Shown here in pieces: positions 54,021-63,925 of a stretch of DNA of 64,000 bases (position 1 is its first letter; every line of letters starts with the position of its first letter). A program made the translations under genes and the position numbers. Source of the DNA: an uncultured Bacteroidales bacterium (GTDB lineage Bacteria; Bacteroidota; Bacteroidia; Bacteroidales; SZUA-534). The stretch covers positions 407,498 through 471,497 of the forward strand of contig CADASL010000002.1 in assembly GCA_902790595.1 (NCBI GenBank), given 5' to 3'. Below the pieces are notes generated by a model. It saw only the letters and a list, made by a program, of their open reading frames with translations. It was not told where the DNA came from and ran no database searches.

Positions 54021-55175
54021 TTATTCCGGAATATACCTTTTGCCCAAAACGAGTTTGTCGCCGCTGTCGTCTGCCTCCCACATTTGAGGTTTGCGGGGAC
54101 CGTCGTTTTCTACGTGGTGGACGATGTATATCAACTTGCCCTCAAAGGTGCGGAAAAGCATACCGTGTCCCGAATTGTTGGCGAGGAAAGGCTCAGGCTC
54201 TTGAACCCAAGGTCCGGCGATTGTGCCCGATTCGGAATAACAGATGCCCTGCAAGTAACGTTCTTTGCCCCAAGTTGACCACAGCATACCGAGTTTGCCG
54301 GTTTGAGTGCGGAACATCTGCGGGCCGTCGGTTACCCAACCTGGCATTTTGAGTCCGAATGTAGCCTCGCCCAACGAGTTCATCTCGCCGCAATACGGTG
54401 CTTCGGATGCGCGGAACATCGTTACAGGATGCTCAGAAACGGTGTGTGTAAGGTCGTCGGAAAGTTCGATGTAATCCATTGTGCCGTCGATGATTTGCGT
54501 CCATTCGTGAACAAAAATCATATACGTTTTGCCATTCTCCTGATAGAGAGTGCCGTCGATGCAGTCCCACTCGCGGGGCTGATAGTCGTAGCCCGGGGTA
54601 ACGGCAAACGAAGTGTAGGGACCCTCGATGTTTTTGGAACGGAGGAGATATGTCTGATTGTGAGGCACATTGTAGCGGCGGGGCACTTGCTGAATGAGGT
54701 CAGAATGGTCGCTCCACGTGCCGGCATAGTAGTAATAGTCGCCAATCTTGTGGATTTCGGCGGCGGCTGCAAAACCTGCCTTTTCGAGCCACAAACCCTT
54801 GATGTCGATGATGTTGTAAGGGCCTTCCCACATTTTCAGGTCTTTGCTCTTGTACATACGTCCGCCCGAACTTGTGAGGTAATAAGTCTTGGTTTCAGGG
54901 TCGGGATAAACGAAGGGGTCGCTCATCGAAAGCGAGTCGAACGGCACGGTGCGGATTTTGTTCATAGCCTCCATCATAGCCTTGCGACGGGCTGCCATAC
55001 CCGTGGTGTCGCGGTTTTGGAATCCGCCGAAATTTTTCTGCCCGACGTCAGCCAGTGGGGCTTGCTCGCCGGGCTGAATCACTTGCGGTTCCTGCGTTGT
55101 TTTCCGACAATCATTCGAGCAACCTACGCAAAGCACAAGCGACGCGGCTGCTACAATCATTTGTAAATGTTTCAT
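54021..55175 (-). CDS. Glycoside hydrolase family 43 lipoprotein
   Basis: 384 residues, lipoprotein signal MKHLQMIVAAASLVLCVGCS (lipobox VGCS). Five-bladed beta-propeller motifs: MSDPFVYPDPETKTYYLTSS with the general-base Asp near 84, WEGPYNIIDIKGLW, YYYYAGTWSDHS, EWDCIDGTLYQENGKTYMIF, and SGHGMLFRTFEGKLIYIVHH near the end. GH43 enzymes act on arabinan, xylan and related side chains; exact specificity cannot be read here. The gene stands alone without SusC/SusD neighbours. A 14-bp perfect palindrome lies 20 bp upstream of the ATG. Confidence 0.9.
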   Translation of the reverse strand: MKHLQMIVAAASLVLCVGCSNDCRKTTQEPQVIQPGEQAPLADVGQKNFGGFQNRDTTGMAARRKAMMEAMNKIRTVPFDSLSMSDPFVYPDPETKTYYLTSSGGRMYKSKDLKMWEGPYNIIDIKGLWLEKAGFAAAAEIHKIGDYYYYAGTWSDHSDLIQQVPRRYNVPHNQTYLLRSKNIEGPYTSFAVTPGYDYQPREWDCIDGTLYQENGKTYMIFVHEWTQIIDGTMDYIELSDDLTHTVSEHPVTMFRASEAPYCGEMNSLGEATFGLKMPGWVTDGPQMFRTQTGKLGMLWSTWGKERYLQGICYSESGTIAGPWVQEPEPFLANNSGHGMLFRTFEGKLIYIVHHVENDGPRKPQMWEADDSGDKLVLGKRYIPE

Positions 55176-55194
55176 TTTTAATTTTTATTAGAGT

Positions 55195-55208
55195 TATTAC
55201 TAGTAATA
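55195..55208. promoter_or_regulatory. Perfect palindrome upstream of the GH43 gene
   Basis: TATTACTAGTAATA is a 14-bp perfect palindrome 20 bp before the start codon. A LacI-, GntR- or other dimeric regulator site is possible; AT-rich chance is not excluded. The rest of 55209-55429 holds no gene that I can see. Confidence 0.35.
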
Positions 55209-55429
55209 GTGCCATAAAAATACAAATTAAAACATCTGCGATTGTCGTTTACATCGAAAATATCAGCAGAAACAAAACCTGTGACGGGGACAATTTGGGG
55301 AGTGGGTTTACAAAGACCGATTGACAGATTAACCAATAGCGAACAGATGGGGCAAATGCATAAATCACCCTTTGGACGTGCCGCTCCACGACCATCAAGA
55401 ATTGACTAATTGAATGTGTAAAAACCGGA

Positions 55430-56752
55430 TTACTCCACAATCTTACCAATCAGCGTCGCCGATGTGCTGCTTTCGACTTTCACGTTCACGTAGTCGCCAG
55501 GCTTCTGCCCCTGATGCGGGAACACAATCATCTTGTTCTGCGAACTGCGGCCGCACCATTCGGCATCGGAGCGCTTGCTCGGGCCTTCGACCAAAACCTC
55601 AAATGTCTTGCCAATATCGCGTTGGTTCGATTCGGCTGAAAGCGTATTCTGCAAATCGATAATCTGCTGAAGGCGAGCCACTTTCACATCTTCAGGCACA
55701 TTGTCGGGCATTGTGCGGGCGGCCTTGGTTCCAGGCCGTTCCGAGTATTTGAACATAAACGCCGAATCAAACTTCGCCCACCGCATCAGGTCGAGCGTAA
55801 GTTGTTGGTCCTCATCGGTTTCAGAATGGAATCCGCAGAAAACATCGGTGCTGATGGCGCACTCGGGAATGAACTTGCGGATGGCCTCGATGCGGCCCAT
55901 ATACCACTCGCGGGTGTATTTGCGGTTCATCGCCTCAAGAATCTTGTTGCTGCCACTCTGCACAGGCAGGTGGATGTGACGGCAGATATTCGGGTGAGCG
56001 GCAATCACTTGCAGTGTCTCGTCGGCCATATCCTTGGGGTGGCTTGTCGAGAAGCGGATGCGCATTGTGGGGAACTTTTCGGCAACAGTTTCAAGCAGTT
56101 GCGGAAATTTTATCTCACCATCGGCACCTTTGAAATTGTATGAGTTCACGTTCTGCCCCAGCAGCGTAACCTCTTTGTAGCCCTTGCTGTCAAGGTCGGC
56201 CACCTCGGCCAGAATGTCGGCAATGTCACGGCTGCGCTCGCGTCCGCGGGTGTAGGGCACAATGCAGTATGAGCAGAAATTGTTGCAGCCGCGCATAATG
56301 CTCACAAACGCCGACACGCCGTTGGTCTCGATGCGTGTGGGACATATGCCCGCGTAGGTTTCGGTGGTTGATAGTTCTGTGTCGATGGCCGGCTGGCCGC
56401 CAAGCGCCTTCGTTACAAGTATTGGCAGATGAATGTACGAGTCGGGGCCCGCCACAATGTCAACCGATTTTTTCTCAATCAGCTCCTTACCGAGCCGCTC
56501 GGCCATACAGCCGATGACACCCACCAGCAAGGCGGGCTTTTGGCGCTTAAGTTGCTGAAGCCCATCGAGTTTAGCCCAGATGCGCTGCTCGGCGTTGTCG
56601 CGGATTGAGCAGGTGTTGAGCAGAATGATGTCGGCATCGTCGCGCTCACGGGTATAATCGTAGCCCTCGCCCTTCAAAATAGCCGCAACAACCTCGCTAT
56701 CAGCAACATTCATCTGGCAGCCGTATGTTTCGATATAGATTTTTTTCGCCAT
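55430..56752 (-). CDS. miaB: tRNA-i6A37 methylthiotransferase MiaB
   Basis: Radical SAM enzyme adding a methylthio group to i6A37 of tRNA. 440 residues. The N-terminal methylthiotransferase domain carries Cys12 (YGCQMNVADSE), Cys48 and Cys82 for the auxiliary cluster. The radical SAM motif CNNFCSYC has Cys156, Cys160 and Cys163. The TRAM domain closes the protein (KTFEVLVEGPSKR, VNVKVESSTSATLIGKIV). It starts 6 bp after the relA/spoT stop, so both are in one transcript. Confidence 0.97.
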   Translation of the reverse strand: MAKKIYIETYGCQMNVADSEVVAAILKGEGYDYTRERDDADIILLNTCSIRDNAEQRIWAKLDGLQQLKRQKPALLVGVIGCMAERLGKELIEKKSVDIVAGPDSYIHLPILVTKALGGQPAIDTELSTTETYAGICPTRIETNGVSAFVSIMRGCNNFCSYCIVPYTRGRERSRDIADILAEVADLDSKGYKEVTLLGQNVNSYNFKGADGEIKFPQLLETVAEKFPTMRIRFSTSHPKDMADETLQVIAAHPNICRHIHLPVQSGSNKILEAMNRKYTREWYMGRIEAIRKFIPECAISTDVFCGFHSETDEDQQLTLDLMRWAKFDSAFMFKYSERPGTKAARTMPDNVPEDVKVARLQQIIDLQNTLSAESNQRDIGKTFEVLVEGPSKRSDAEWCGRSSQNKMIVFPHQGQKPGDYVNVKVESSTSATLIGKIVE

Positions 56753-56758
56753 TTTCTG

Positions 56759-58987
56759 TTATTTTTCAATTCTCATTTCGGGCTTCTCCTCAAGCAAATC
56801 GCGCGTTACGTGCGACATTCCCTTAATCTTCTGCAAATCTTTTATTATCTGCGTAAGAAATTCATTATTATGCACATACACATCGATTGTACCCTCAAAA
56901 ATTCCATCGTGGCAATCGATGTTCATTGCCCGCAGATTGACATCGAGCTGGCTTGTGACGGCCTTCGACACCTTGTTTATCGCGTCGGCGCTGTAGATGC
57001 CCTTCACCTTGATGCGCCCCAGATAGGCCATCAGCTTCTGCGATGTCCATTCAACCTTCACCACATTGGCGCTGTCGCTCGAGCTCAGTTTAATGGCGTA
57101 GGGGCACGATGTGCTGTGGATTACCAACTCGTCGTCGGCAATGCGGTAGCCAATCACATCGTCGCCGGGGATTGGATTACAGCAAGTTGCAATCTGATAG
57201 CCCTGCGTGTTGTCGTCAACAATCAGCGGCTTCGACTTGTCGAACTTCTGCGTGGCGTTGGTCTTCGAGCGAGAAATGCCCCAGAAGCGCATCCACTTGC
57301 TCCGCGACCGCGTCTCCATTATGTTTTTGAACTCGTCCAGAGTGATTTTCTGCGAACCAAGCTTGAAGTAGAGCTCGTCTTTGTTGTGGGTGTTGAAGTG
57401 ATTGAAAAGCTTGCGGAAAACGTTCGAGCTGATTTGCATTTTCGCCTGTTCCAGAAGCCATTCCAGATGCAGTTTGCCCTCGGTGGCGGCGTTCTTGCGC
57501 TGGTCTTTGAAGAAGCTTTTGATGGTGTTGCGCGCCTTGGCGGTCGTAACATAATCAATCCACTCCGGCTCGGGCTGCTGCTTTTCCGATGTCAGAATCT
57601 CGATTTGGTCGCCGGCGTTAAGTTCCTGATTCAGTGACACCAACTTATGGTTCACCTTGGCGCCGTAGGCGTGATAGCCCACCTGCGAGTGAATCTCAAA
57701 GGCAAAGTCGAGCACCGTTGATTTGGCCGGCAGCGTAACCGATTCGCCCTTAGGCGTGAACACCGTGATTTCCGACGCGAAAAGGTTCAGTTTGAACTCG
57801 TCGAGAAAATCGAAAGCGTCGGTTTTGGGGTCCTCAAGCATCTTGCGGATTTCGAAAATCCACTTGTCAAGCTCGTTTTCGCTTGTTGTGTTCTCCTTGT
57901 ATTTCCAATGGGCGGCATATCCGCGCTCGGCAATCTCGTTCATCCGGCGCGAGCGAATCTGCACCTCAACCCACTGTCCACCAGGGCCCATCACCGTGGT
58001 GTGCAGAGCCTCGTAGCCGTTCGATTTCGGCTGGCTGATCCAGTCGCGGATGCGGTCGGGACGCGGCGTGTAAAGGTCGGTGATGATGGAATAGATGGCC
58101 CAGCACTGAGTTTTTTCCGGAATGTTGGGGTCGGGGTCGAAAATGATGCGGATGGCAAACAGGTCGTAAATCTCCTCCAGCGGCACTTTTTTGGTTTCCA
58201 TCTTGTGCCAGATGGAGTAAATCGATTTCGGCCGGCCCGTTATCTCGTAAGTGTATTTTTCGGCGTTCAGCCTTGCGGTGATGGGCAGCGAGAAGCGGTT
58301 GATGTAGGTGAAACGCTTCTGCTCGCTCGCCTTAATAAAGCTTGCAATACGCTGATACTCAAACGGGTGATGGTACTTCAGACACAAATCCTCAAGCTCG
58401 GTTTTGATTGAGTACAAACCCAGACGGTGGGCCAGCGGCGCGTAGATGAACAGCGTCTCGCTCGCGATTTTGAGCTGCTTGTTGGGCGGCATACTGTCGA
58501 GCGTGCGCATATTGTGCAGACGGTCGGCCAACTTGATGAAAATCACCCGAAGGTCGTCGGCCATCGTCATAATTATCTTCTTGAAATTCTCGGCCTGAAG
58601 GTTGGTCTGCCCGTCGAACACGCCCGCAATTTTCGTCAGTCCGTCAACAATGTTGGCAATCTTGTCGCCAAACTGCATTTTGATGTCCTCGACGGTGAAA
58701 TCGGTGTCCTCGACCACATCGTGCAGCAGCGCCGCGGCTATCGATTTGGTTCCCAGACCAATCTCAGTTGTGGCAATTTTGGCCACGGCAATGGGGTGCA
58801 GAATGTACGGCTCGCCCGATTTGCGCCGCATATTGGCGTGCGCTCGATTGGCAAGGTCGAACGCCTTGGTGATAATCGCCTTATCTTCGGGGCTTTGCGA
58901 CATTCGCGCCGACTGCAGCAAATCCTGAAATTGGTCTTGAATCAGTTGTTTTTCTTCGTCAGTAAATTCAGAATTCTTCGAATCCAT
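56759..58987 (-). CDS. rel: RelA/SpoT bifunctional (p)ppGpp synthetase/hydrolase
   Basis: Stringent-response enzyme of 742 residues. The HD hydrolase domain has LLHDVVEDTDF (His89, Asp90, Glu93, Asp94). The synthetase domain has YEITGRPKSIYSIWHKME and SNGYEALHTTVMGPGG. A TGS domain (VFTPKGESVTLPAKSTVLDFA) and a C-terminal ACT domain (VNLRAMNIDCHDGIFEGTIDV) follow. The intact HD motif suggests hydrolase activity is kept, so it is a Rel-type enzyme rather than RelA. It is first in an operon with miaB. Confidence 0.96.
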   Translation of the reverse strand: MDSKNSEFTDEEKQLIQDQFQDLLQSARMSQSPEDKAIITKAFDLANRAHANMRRKSGEPYILHPIAVAKIATTEIGLGTKSIAAALLHDVVEDTDFTVEDIKMQFGDKIANIVDGLTKIAGVFDGQTNLQAENFKKIIMTMADDLRVIFIKLADRLHNMRTLDSMPPNKQLKIASETLFIYAPLAHRLGLYSIKTELEDLCLKYHHPFEYQRIASFIKASEQKRFTYINRFSLPITARLNAEKYTYEITGRPKSIYSIWHKMETKKVPLEEIYDLFAIRIIFDPDPNIPEKTQCWAIYSIITDLYTPRPDRIRDWISQPKSNGYEALHTTVMGPGGQWVEVQIRSRRMNEIAERGYAAHWKYKENTTSENELDKWIFEIRKMLEDPKTDAFDFLDEFKLNLFASEITVFTPKGESVTLPAKSTVLDFAFEIHSQVGYHAYGAKVNHKLVSLNQELNAGDQIEILTSEKQQPEPEWIDYVTTAKARNTIKSFFKDQRKNAATEGKLHLEWLLEQAKMQISSNVFRKLFNHFNTHNKDELYFKLGSQKITLDEFKNIMETRSRSKWMRFWGISRSKTNATQKFDKSKPLIVDDNTQGYQIATCCNPIPGDDVIGYRIADDELVIHSTSCPYAIKLSSSDSANVVKVEWTSQKLMAYLGRIKVKGIYSADAINKVSKAVTSQLDVNLRAMNIDCHDGIFEGTIDVYVHNNEFLTQIIKDLQKIKGMSHVTRDLLEEKPEMRIEK

Positions 58988-59044
58988 TGATTAACATTTT
59001 TCTTTTGGGCAAATGTAGATGATTTTTCAGCATTTTGCCTTGCC

Positions 59045-59548
59045 TCACAACTTCTTCAGCGCATCCATCAGCTTTGTGCCGCGGAGGCCAATGCCGACAA
59101 CCGTTCCCTCGCCATTGACAAGGAAATTGGTGGGGATGGCTGTGATGCCGAACTTTTTGGCTATTCCCAGCCACGATTTGAGGTCCGACACGTGTGTGTC
59201 CCACACAAGTCCGTCTTCCGCAATAGCCTTCACCCAGGCGTCCTTATCGGTATCGAGCGACACGCTCAGAACAACCAAACCTTTGCCTTTGCCCTTCTTG
59301 AACTTCTTGTTTTTGAACTTGTTGTATGCGGCAATCACGTTGGGATTCTCGCGGCGGCAAGGTTTGCACCACGACGCCCAAAAATCAACCAGAACAACCT
59401 GGCCTTTGAATTGCGAAAGGCTGACAGGTTCGCCGTTAACCGATGTCAAAGTGAAATCGCCCAGCTTGTCGCCAACCTTGACATTCTGCGCTCGCACGCC
59501 CGAAACCATTGCCACAGCAACAATTGCTGCCAAAAAGAATCTTTTCAT
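59045..59548 (-). CDS. TlpA/ResA-like thiol-disulfide protein
   Basis: 167 residues with signal peptide MKRFFLAAIVAVAMVSGVRAQ. It is a thioredoxin-fold domain of the AhpC/TSA-TlpA type with FWASWCKPCRRENPNV, the redox pair Cys61 and Cys64 (CKPC), and the cis-Pro region AIPTNFLVNGEGTVVGIG. It has a Lys-rich loop (KFKNKKFKKGKGKG) after the active site. It is probably a periplasmic reductase or oxidant-response protein; the partner is unknown. Confidence 0.92.
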   Translation of the reverse strand: MKRFFLAAIVAVAMVSGVRAQNVKVGDKLGDFTLTSVNGEPVSLSQFKGQVVLVDFWASWCKPCRRENPNVIAAYNKFKNKKFKKGKGKGLVVLSVSLDTDKDAWVKAIAEDGLVWDTHVSDLKSWLGIAKKFGITAIPTNFLVNGEGTVVGIGLRGTKLMDALKKL

Positions 59549-59627
59549 TGCCGTAATTTTTTAAACCGATAACAAATAACCGAAACTTAAACGAGAAATG
59601 GAAATATTAGCCGCTTTTTTTGTTTCC

Positions 59628-61403
59628 CTATTTGCTCTGCAACTCCTCCACCATACGCCGCAGCTCCTCAATCTGCTTTTGCTGCTCTTTGATGGCCTCG
59701 ACCAAGACAGGAACAAGCTTTGAATAATCAACTGATTTAAAACCTTTTGCATCGGTTGCGACAACCTCAGGCACAACCTCCTCTACCTCTTGAGCAATCA
59801 CGCCAACCTGCTTGGTTTCAGGGTATTGGCATTTCTCGTGCGTGCCAAGAACAGTCTTGATTTCCTCTTCCGATTTCCAATAGAAATTGACGCCACGCAG
59901 TTTTAATACTTTCTGCAATGAGTTGTCGAGGTTTGTAACATCGCGCTTCAATCTTATATCCGATGTTTCCGAAACATTGTTTGCCTTAATTGTGCCGTTC
60001 ACTTCAAGTTGATAATTAGGCGTTGAGGTGCCCATACCAATGTTGCCATTATCCAAAATTACCATGGCATTTCTCCAGTCGCTCCAACCTCTGCCACATC
60101 CAAAAGAGAACAAGCGGTCATATCCTTCATATTTTGTTGAATCGTTAAACTTGCCCAATACAATTTCCCACGGATTGTTTGCAAAGATATAATTGCCTAT
60201 CGCAATGGAATGATTTTCTTCAGTTTCGGAGTTAAAACCGATACATATTGAAGTCTTGCCAAAGGTTTTGGAAGCTTCTCCTATGCAGAAAGACAAATCG
60301 GCTTTTGCTGTTGCACTTTTACCTAAAGCCACAGATCCCCAACCTTTTGCGTCACAATCAGTACCTATTGCGAATGACCCAGCACAATCCGCCTTGGTGC
60401 TAAAGCCAATAGCGACTCCCGCGTTATTTGCCTCGCAACTGCCACCTATGGCTATGGATGATTGTCCGTTGGCTCTCGATACTGGTCCCATTGCGATACT
60501 ACCGCTACCATACGCATGGGCATAATTGCCAATTGCAAAAGAAAAACGTCCTGTGGCGCTTGCGCCATTTCCTATTGCCATAACACCCTCGCCAAGTGCT
60601 TCTGCATTAGAGCCTATTGCAAAACTGCCAGATGATGGGAAAGAATCAACTACCACACTGTCTTTTAGTCCTCCAAGCACTTCATAATATGTCACAACTG
60701 GGCTGCTGTCCACAACAGCATTGCTGCCTATTGCCATTGCATATTCACCTGTGGCACGTGATCCTTGGCCGATGGCCAGACTCACATCACCAATAGCTTC
60801 TGCAGAACTGCCTGCAGCAAAAGAGCCAGGGCCTTTTGCCGTACTAAACTGGCCTAACGACGTGCTGTAACTGCCAAGGGCTGTTGAATAGTTTCCAGCA
60901 GCAAAAGAGCCTTTGCCTGCAGATTCGCTTCCTTCGCCAAAAGCCGTGCTGAAATCGCCCGAAGCCGATGCGTAATAGCCCATTGCCGTGGAAGCTGTAC
61001 CTCCGGCCTCGGCATATTGGCCCAAAGCAGCCGTATTGTCGCCGGTTGTTCCTTCCAAATCAACAGCAAACAGCGTCTGATTGTCTTTTGATGCCGAGCG
61101 GCCGGTAACAACAAATCCGCTGCGGCGAGCTTTGTCATTAGTATCATCTTCATCAACAAATACTTGCGTACCCTTATCGCTAATTTTAAAGAAATCGGTG
61201 TTGTCGCCATCTTTTGTGGCTTCGCGCCCGGTAACAACAAATCCGCTACGACGGGCCTTGCTTGAGGCGGTATCGATAAAGACTTGCGTACCTTCATCGT
61301 TCACAGAGAAATAGTTGTTGGCTTCACCGTCTTTTGTGGCCGAACGACCGGTTACAACGAATCCGCTGCGACGGGCCTTGTCGTCGTCATCGTTAACAAA
61401 CAC
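59628..61403 (-). pseudogene. Downstream part of a frameshifted YadA-head/S74 surface protein
   Basis: 591 residues from an internal Met at 61403; this is the continuation of the gene starting at 62729, in the same frame. It starts with tandem units of about 40 residues (KARRSGFVVTGRSATKDG...GTQVFID). A long left-handed-roll region of YadA-head-like repeats follows (TAMGYYASASGDFSTAFGEG; SIAIG, SFAAG and similar units, about 130-430). An S74-type intramolecular chaperone domain (SDIRLKRDVTNLDNSLQKVL, then GVIAQEVEEVVPEVV) and a terminal coiled coil (EQQKQIEELRRMVEELQSK) end it. Such proteins form trimers at the cell surface or as fibre-like appendages. It is separated from its N-terminus by two frameshifts at about 61450 and 61622. 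Confidence 0.75.
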
Positions 61404-61598
61404 CTTGGTGCCATCGCCATTGATGGAAAAGAAATCGGTATTGTCACCTCGCCATTGATGGAAAAGAAATCGGTATTGTCGCCGTCTTTTGATGCCGAGC
61501 GGCCGGTAACAACAAATCCGCTGCGGCGGGCCTTGTCGTCGTCATCGTTAACAAACACCTTGGTGCCATCGCCATTGATGGAAAAGAAATCGGTATTG

Positions 61599-62729
61599 TC
61601 ACCATCTTTTGAGGCCGAGCGGCCAGGCCTTGGTGGTTGCGGTGTCGTCAACATAGATGTGAGTTCCTTCGGCATCGATGGAAAAGAAATCGTTGTCGGC
61701 GCCATCTTTTGAGGCCGAGCGGCCGGTAACCACAAATCCGCTGCGACGGGCCTTGGTCTGCTCATCGACATAAACACGAACTCCGTCAGGATAAACCGCA
61801 AAAACAATGTTTCCGTTGCGGTCTTTAACGGCGAACAGCGGCTCGTTGATGGTGTCGTTGGCAGCCACTGAATCGGGTTTCACGTTGAGCTTGCTCACAT
61901 CCAACTTCGCAACCGACAGCTCATCGGTGGCCACCCAGGTTGTTCCGTTGTGCACAAGTGTCTGGCCTGCGGTTCCGTCCACCTGCATTCCGTCGCGGCC
62001 GGGGTCGCCCTTGTCGCCTTTCAAATTGTAAGTGTATTCGTTGCCGTCGGTGAGAGTGAAAGTCACCAGTCCGTTGTTGTTGGAAACAGAATCGATGCCC
62101 ACGCCGTCGTTGCCATCAACGCCATCGTCACCTTTGGGGCCTTGAGCGCCCTGAGCGCCGGTGTCGCCTTTAGCGCCTTTCAAATTGTAAGCGTATTCGT
62201 TGCCGTCGGTGAGCGTGATAGTTACCAGACCTTCGTTGTTTGAAACCGAAGCGATGCCTACGCCGTCAGCGCCATCAGCGCCCTTGTCGCCCTTCTCTCC
62301 TTTTTCCGCTTTAGCGTTTGCCGCGAAATAGGCGAACGGCACCGATTGCAGCTTGGTCAGCCCCATATCGGTGTAGTTTGTCCCGCCCTTGGTGTCCATC
62401 TCAACACGCATCCAAACGTTACCGCCGGCCCAGTCAACGCTGTCCAGCGTCTTGTTGTCGGCCGGAGTTCCGGCGCCCACTGTTACCGAAAGCACGCCAT
62501 AAGCATTGGTTGCCACGGTTTGCGTCTCGCTGTACATTGCTTGCAGTCCGCGTTCGTCGGTGAGCGTGATGCGAAGACCGACATTGGCGTTGCTCACAAG
62601 CTCGCCTTGAGCGTTTCGCACCACAGCCTGATAATTGAACCCGGCATTTTGTGCGTTTGCCATTGTGGCCACTGCCAGCAGAACAACCGCCAGCACTGAT
62701 GTTTTAATTCTTACAAAAAACTGTTTCAT
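61599..62729 (-). pseudogene. N-terminal part of the frameshifted surface protein (collagen-like)
   Basis: 376 residues with signal peptide MKQFFVRIKTSVLAVVLLAV...NAQ. A conserved N-domain follows (GFNYQAVVRNAQGELVSNAN to GLTKLQSVPFAYFAANA, about 28-137), then collagen-like Gly-x-y runs (EKGEKGDKGADGADG, GAQGAQGPKGDDG), then one full tandem unit KARRSGFVVTGRSASKDG. The frame leaves the repeat after DDTATTKA at about 61622 and stops at 61599. The repeat units continue in another frame between about 61622 and 61450 and then return to the original frame. The two shifts cancel, which points either to assembly error in the repeats or to real slippage or deletion. The neighbouring gene 62978-63514 shares the N-domain. 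Confidence 0.75.
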
Positions 62730-62952
62730 AGCATTTTAAATTATGTTGTTGATTTTTCTCATTTGTCTGACATAAAAAATGTTCGCATCCGACTTTTCCA
62801 AAATGCAAACACCTGTGTATTAAGGGGGAAACGCAATGTCGCGCGCCTGATATTCTGATTGTCAAAATCCTTATTTACCGGAATCATATTACTGATGTTC
62901 AACAAATTATTGTGATTGTTTGGTTTTAATAATCCTCTGGTTTTTAGACTCA

Positions 62953-62960
62953 CAAAGGTA
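62953..62960 (-). promoter_or_regulatory. -7 element upstream of the surface protein gene
   Basis: TACCTTTG on the minus strand fits TAnnTTTG. It implies an untranslated leader of about 215 nt before the ATG at 62729. Confidence 0.45.
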
Positions 62961-62977
62961 ACTCTTTTCTAAATCGG

Positions 62978-63514
62978 TTATCGGAAAATTATTGCCATCA
63001 GAGGGGATACAACACCGCAAAAATGCGCAGAGGACGGGGCGCGGCGGTTGGGTGCGAGGCGCGGGGCTGTTGGCGCGGGGCTGTTGGCGCGGGCGCGGAG
63101 CGGTTGGGGGCGAGCGGCGGCATAGAAGGCGTAAGGAACGGCCTGGAGTTTGGTCAGGCCCAAATCGATGTAGTTGGTGCCGCCGCGCGGGTCAACCTCG
63201 ACGTGCATCCAAACGCCCCTGCTCCAATCGACGCGGTTCATTGCAGCGGTATCCTGCGAGCCCACAAGCACGCTCAGCACACCATAGCTGTTGGTGGTCG
63301 CGCTCAGCGTCTCCTGATACATCACTGGCACGCCGCTCTGGTCGGTCAAGGTCAGGCGCAGCCCGACATTTGAGTTTTCAACTAAGTTTCCGTTCGCATC
63401 GCGCACAACTGCCTGATACGTGAATCCGCTCGATTTTGCGTTTGCAATTAACACTGCTGCCAGAAGCATTCCCGCCAGCATCAAAGCCCTGATTTTCATA
63501 AAAGTTTGTTTCAT
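62978..63514 (-). CDS. Truncated paralogue of the surface protein, N-domain only
   Basis: 178 residues with signal peptide MKQTFMKIRALMLAGMLLAAVLIANA. The N-domain (GFTYQAVVRDANGNLVENSN to GLTKLQAVPYAFYAA, about 30-134) is clearly related to the protein starting at 62729. After this the sequence turns into an Ala/Pro/Arg-rich tail (ARPQPLRARANSPAPTAPRL...) encoded by a very GC-rich stretch at about 63020-63125, then stops. No collagen, repeat or S74 part follows. It is either a shortened secreted protein or a decayed copy. Confidence 0.65.
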   Translation of the reverse strand: MKQTFMKIRALMLAGMLLAAVLIANAKSSGFTYQAVVRDANGNLVENSNVGLRLTLTDQSGVPVMYQETLSATTNSYGVLSVLVGSQDTAAMNRVDWSRGVWMHVEVDPRGGTNYIDLGLTKLQAVPYAFYAAARPQPLRARANSPAPTAPRLAPNRRAPSSAHFCGVVSPLMAIIFR

Positions 63515-63880
63515 AGATTTTTATATTTAGTTAAATTAAAATTATTTATCGGTTTTTATACAAAAAAGCGCTTGCGCCTTGTGGTTCACAAATACGCAAA
63601 TGCCTTATGTTTTTAACAAGCAATGAGTTATAGTGTGTGTTTAAACAAATGCTTGACAATTGCAAACCGTTATTACACAATATTTCACACATAACGCGAA
63701 TTAAAATTACTTTTTAGAATTGGTGTCCATTTGGTTAAACGGTGCGCATATATATATTTTTAATGTATAGTTTGCCGATTGAGGGGGAATTTTTTATGGC
63801 AATTCTGTTGAGATGGCGCGCGCATTGTTTCCACATATTGCGCATTGCCTCTATCGCGTGCATTTTTTATAAAACCACAC
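63515..63880. other. AT-rich intergenic region before the rRNA operon
   Basis: I see no gene here. It holds the upstream region of the short surface-protein gene on the minus strand and ends at the rRNA terminator. A GAGGGGGAA word near 63781 resembles AAGGGGGAA near 62823 upstream of the paralogous gene. Confidence 0.4.
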
Positions 63881-63919
63881 AAAAAAAAGAACCCCGACTC
63901 CAAAAGGAATCGGGGTTCT
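63881..63919 (-). terminator. Terminator of the rRNA operon
   Basis: AGAACCCCGA and TCGGGGTTCT arms with a short T/A-rich middle are followed on the minus strand by eight T. It stands directly after the 5S gene. Confidence 0.9.
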
Positions 63920-63925
63920 GAAGGC

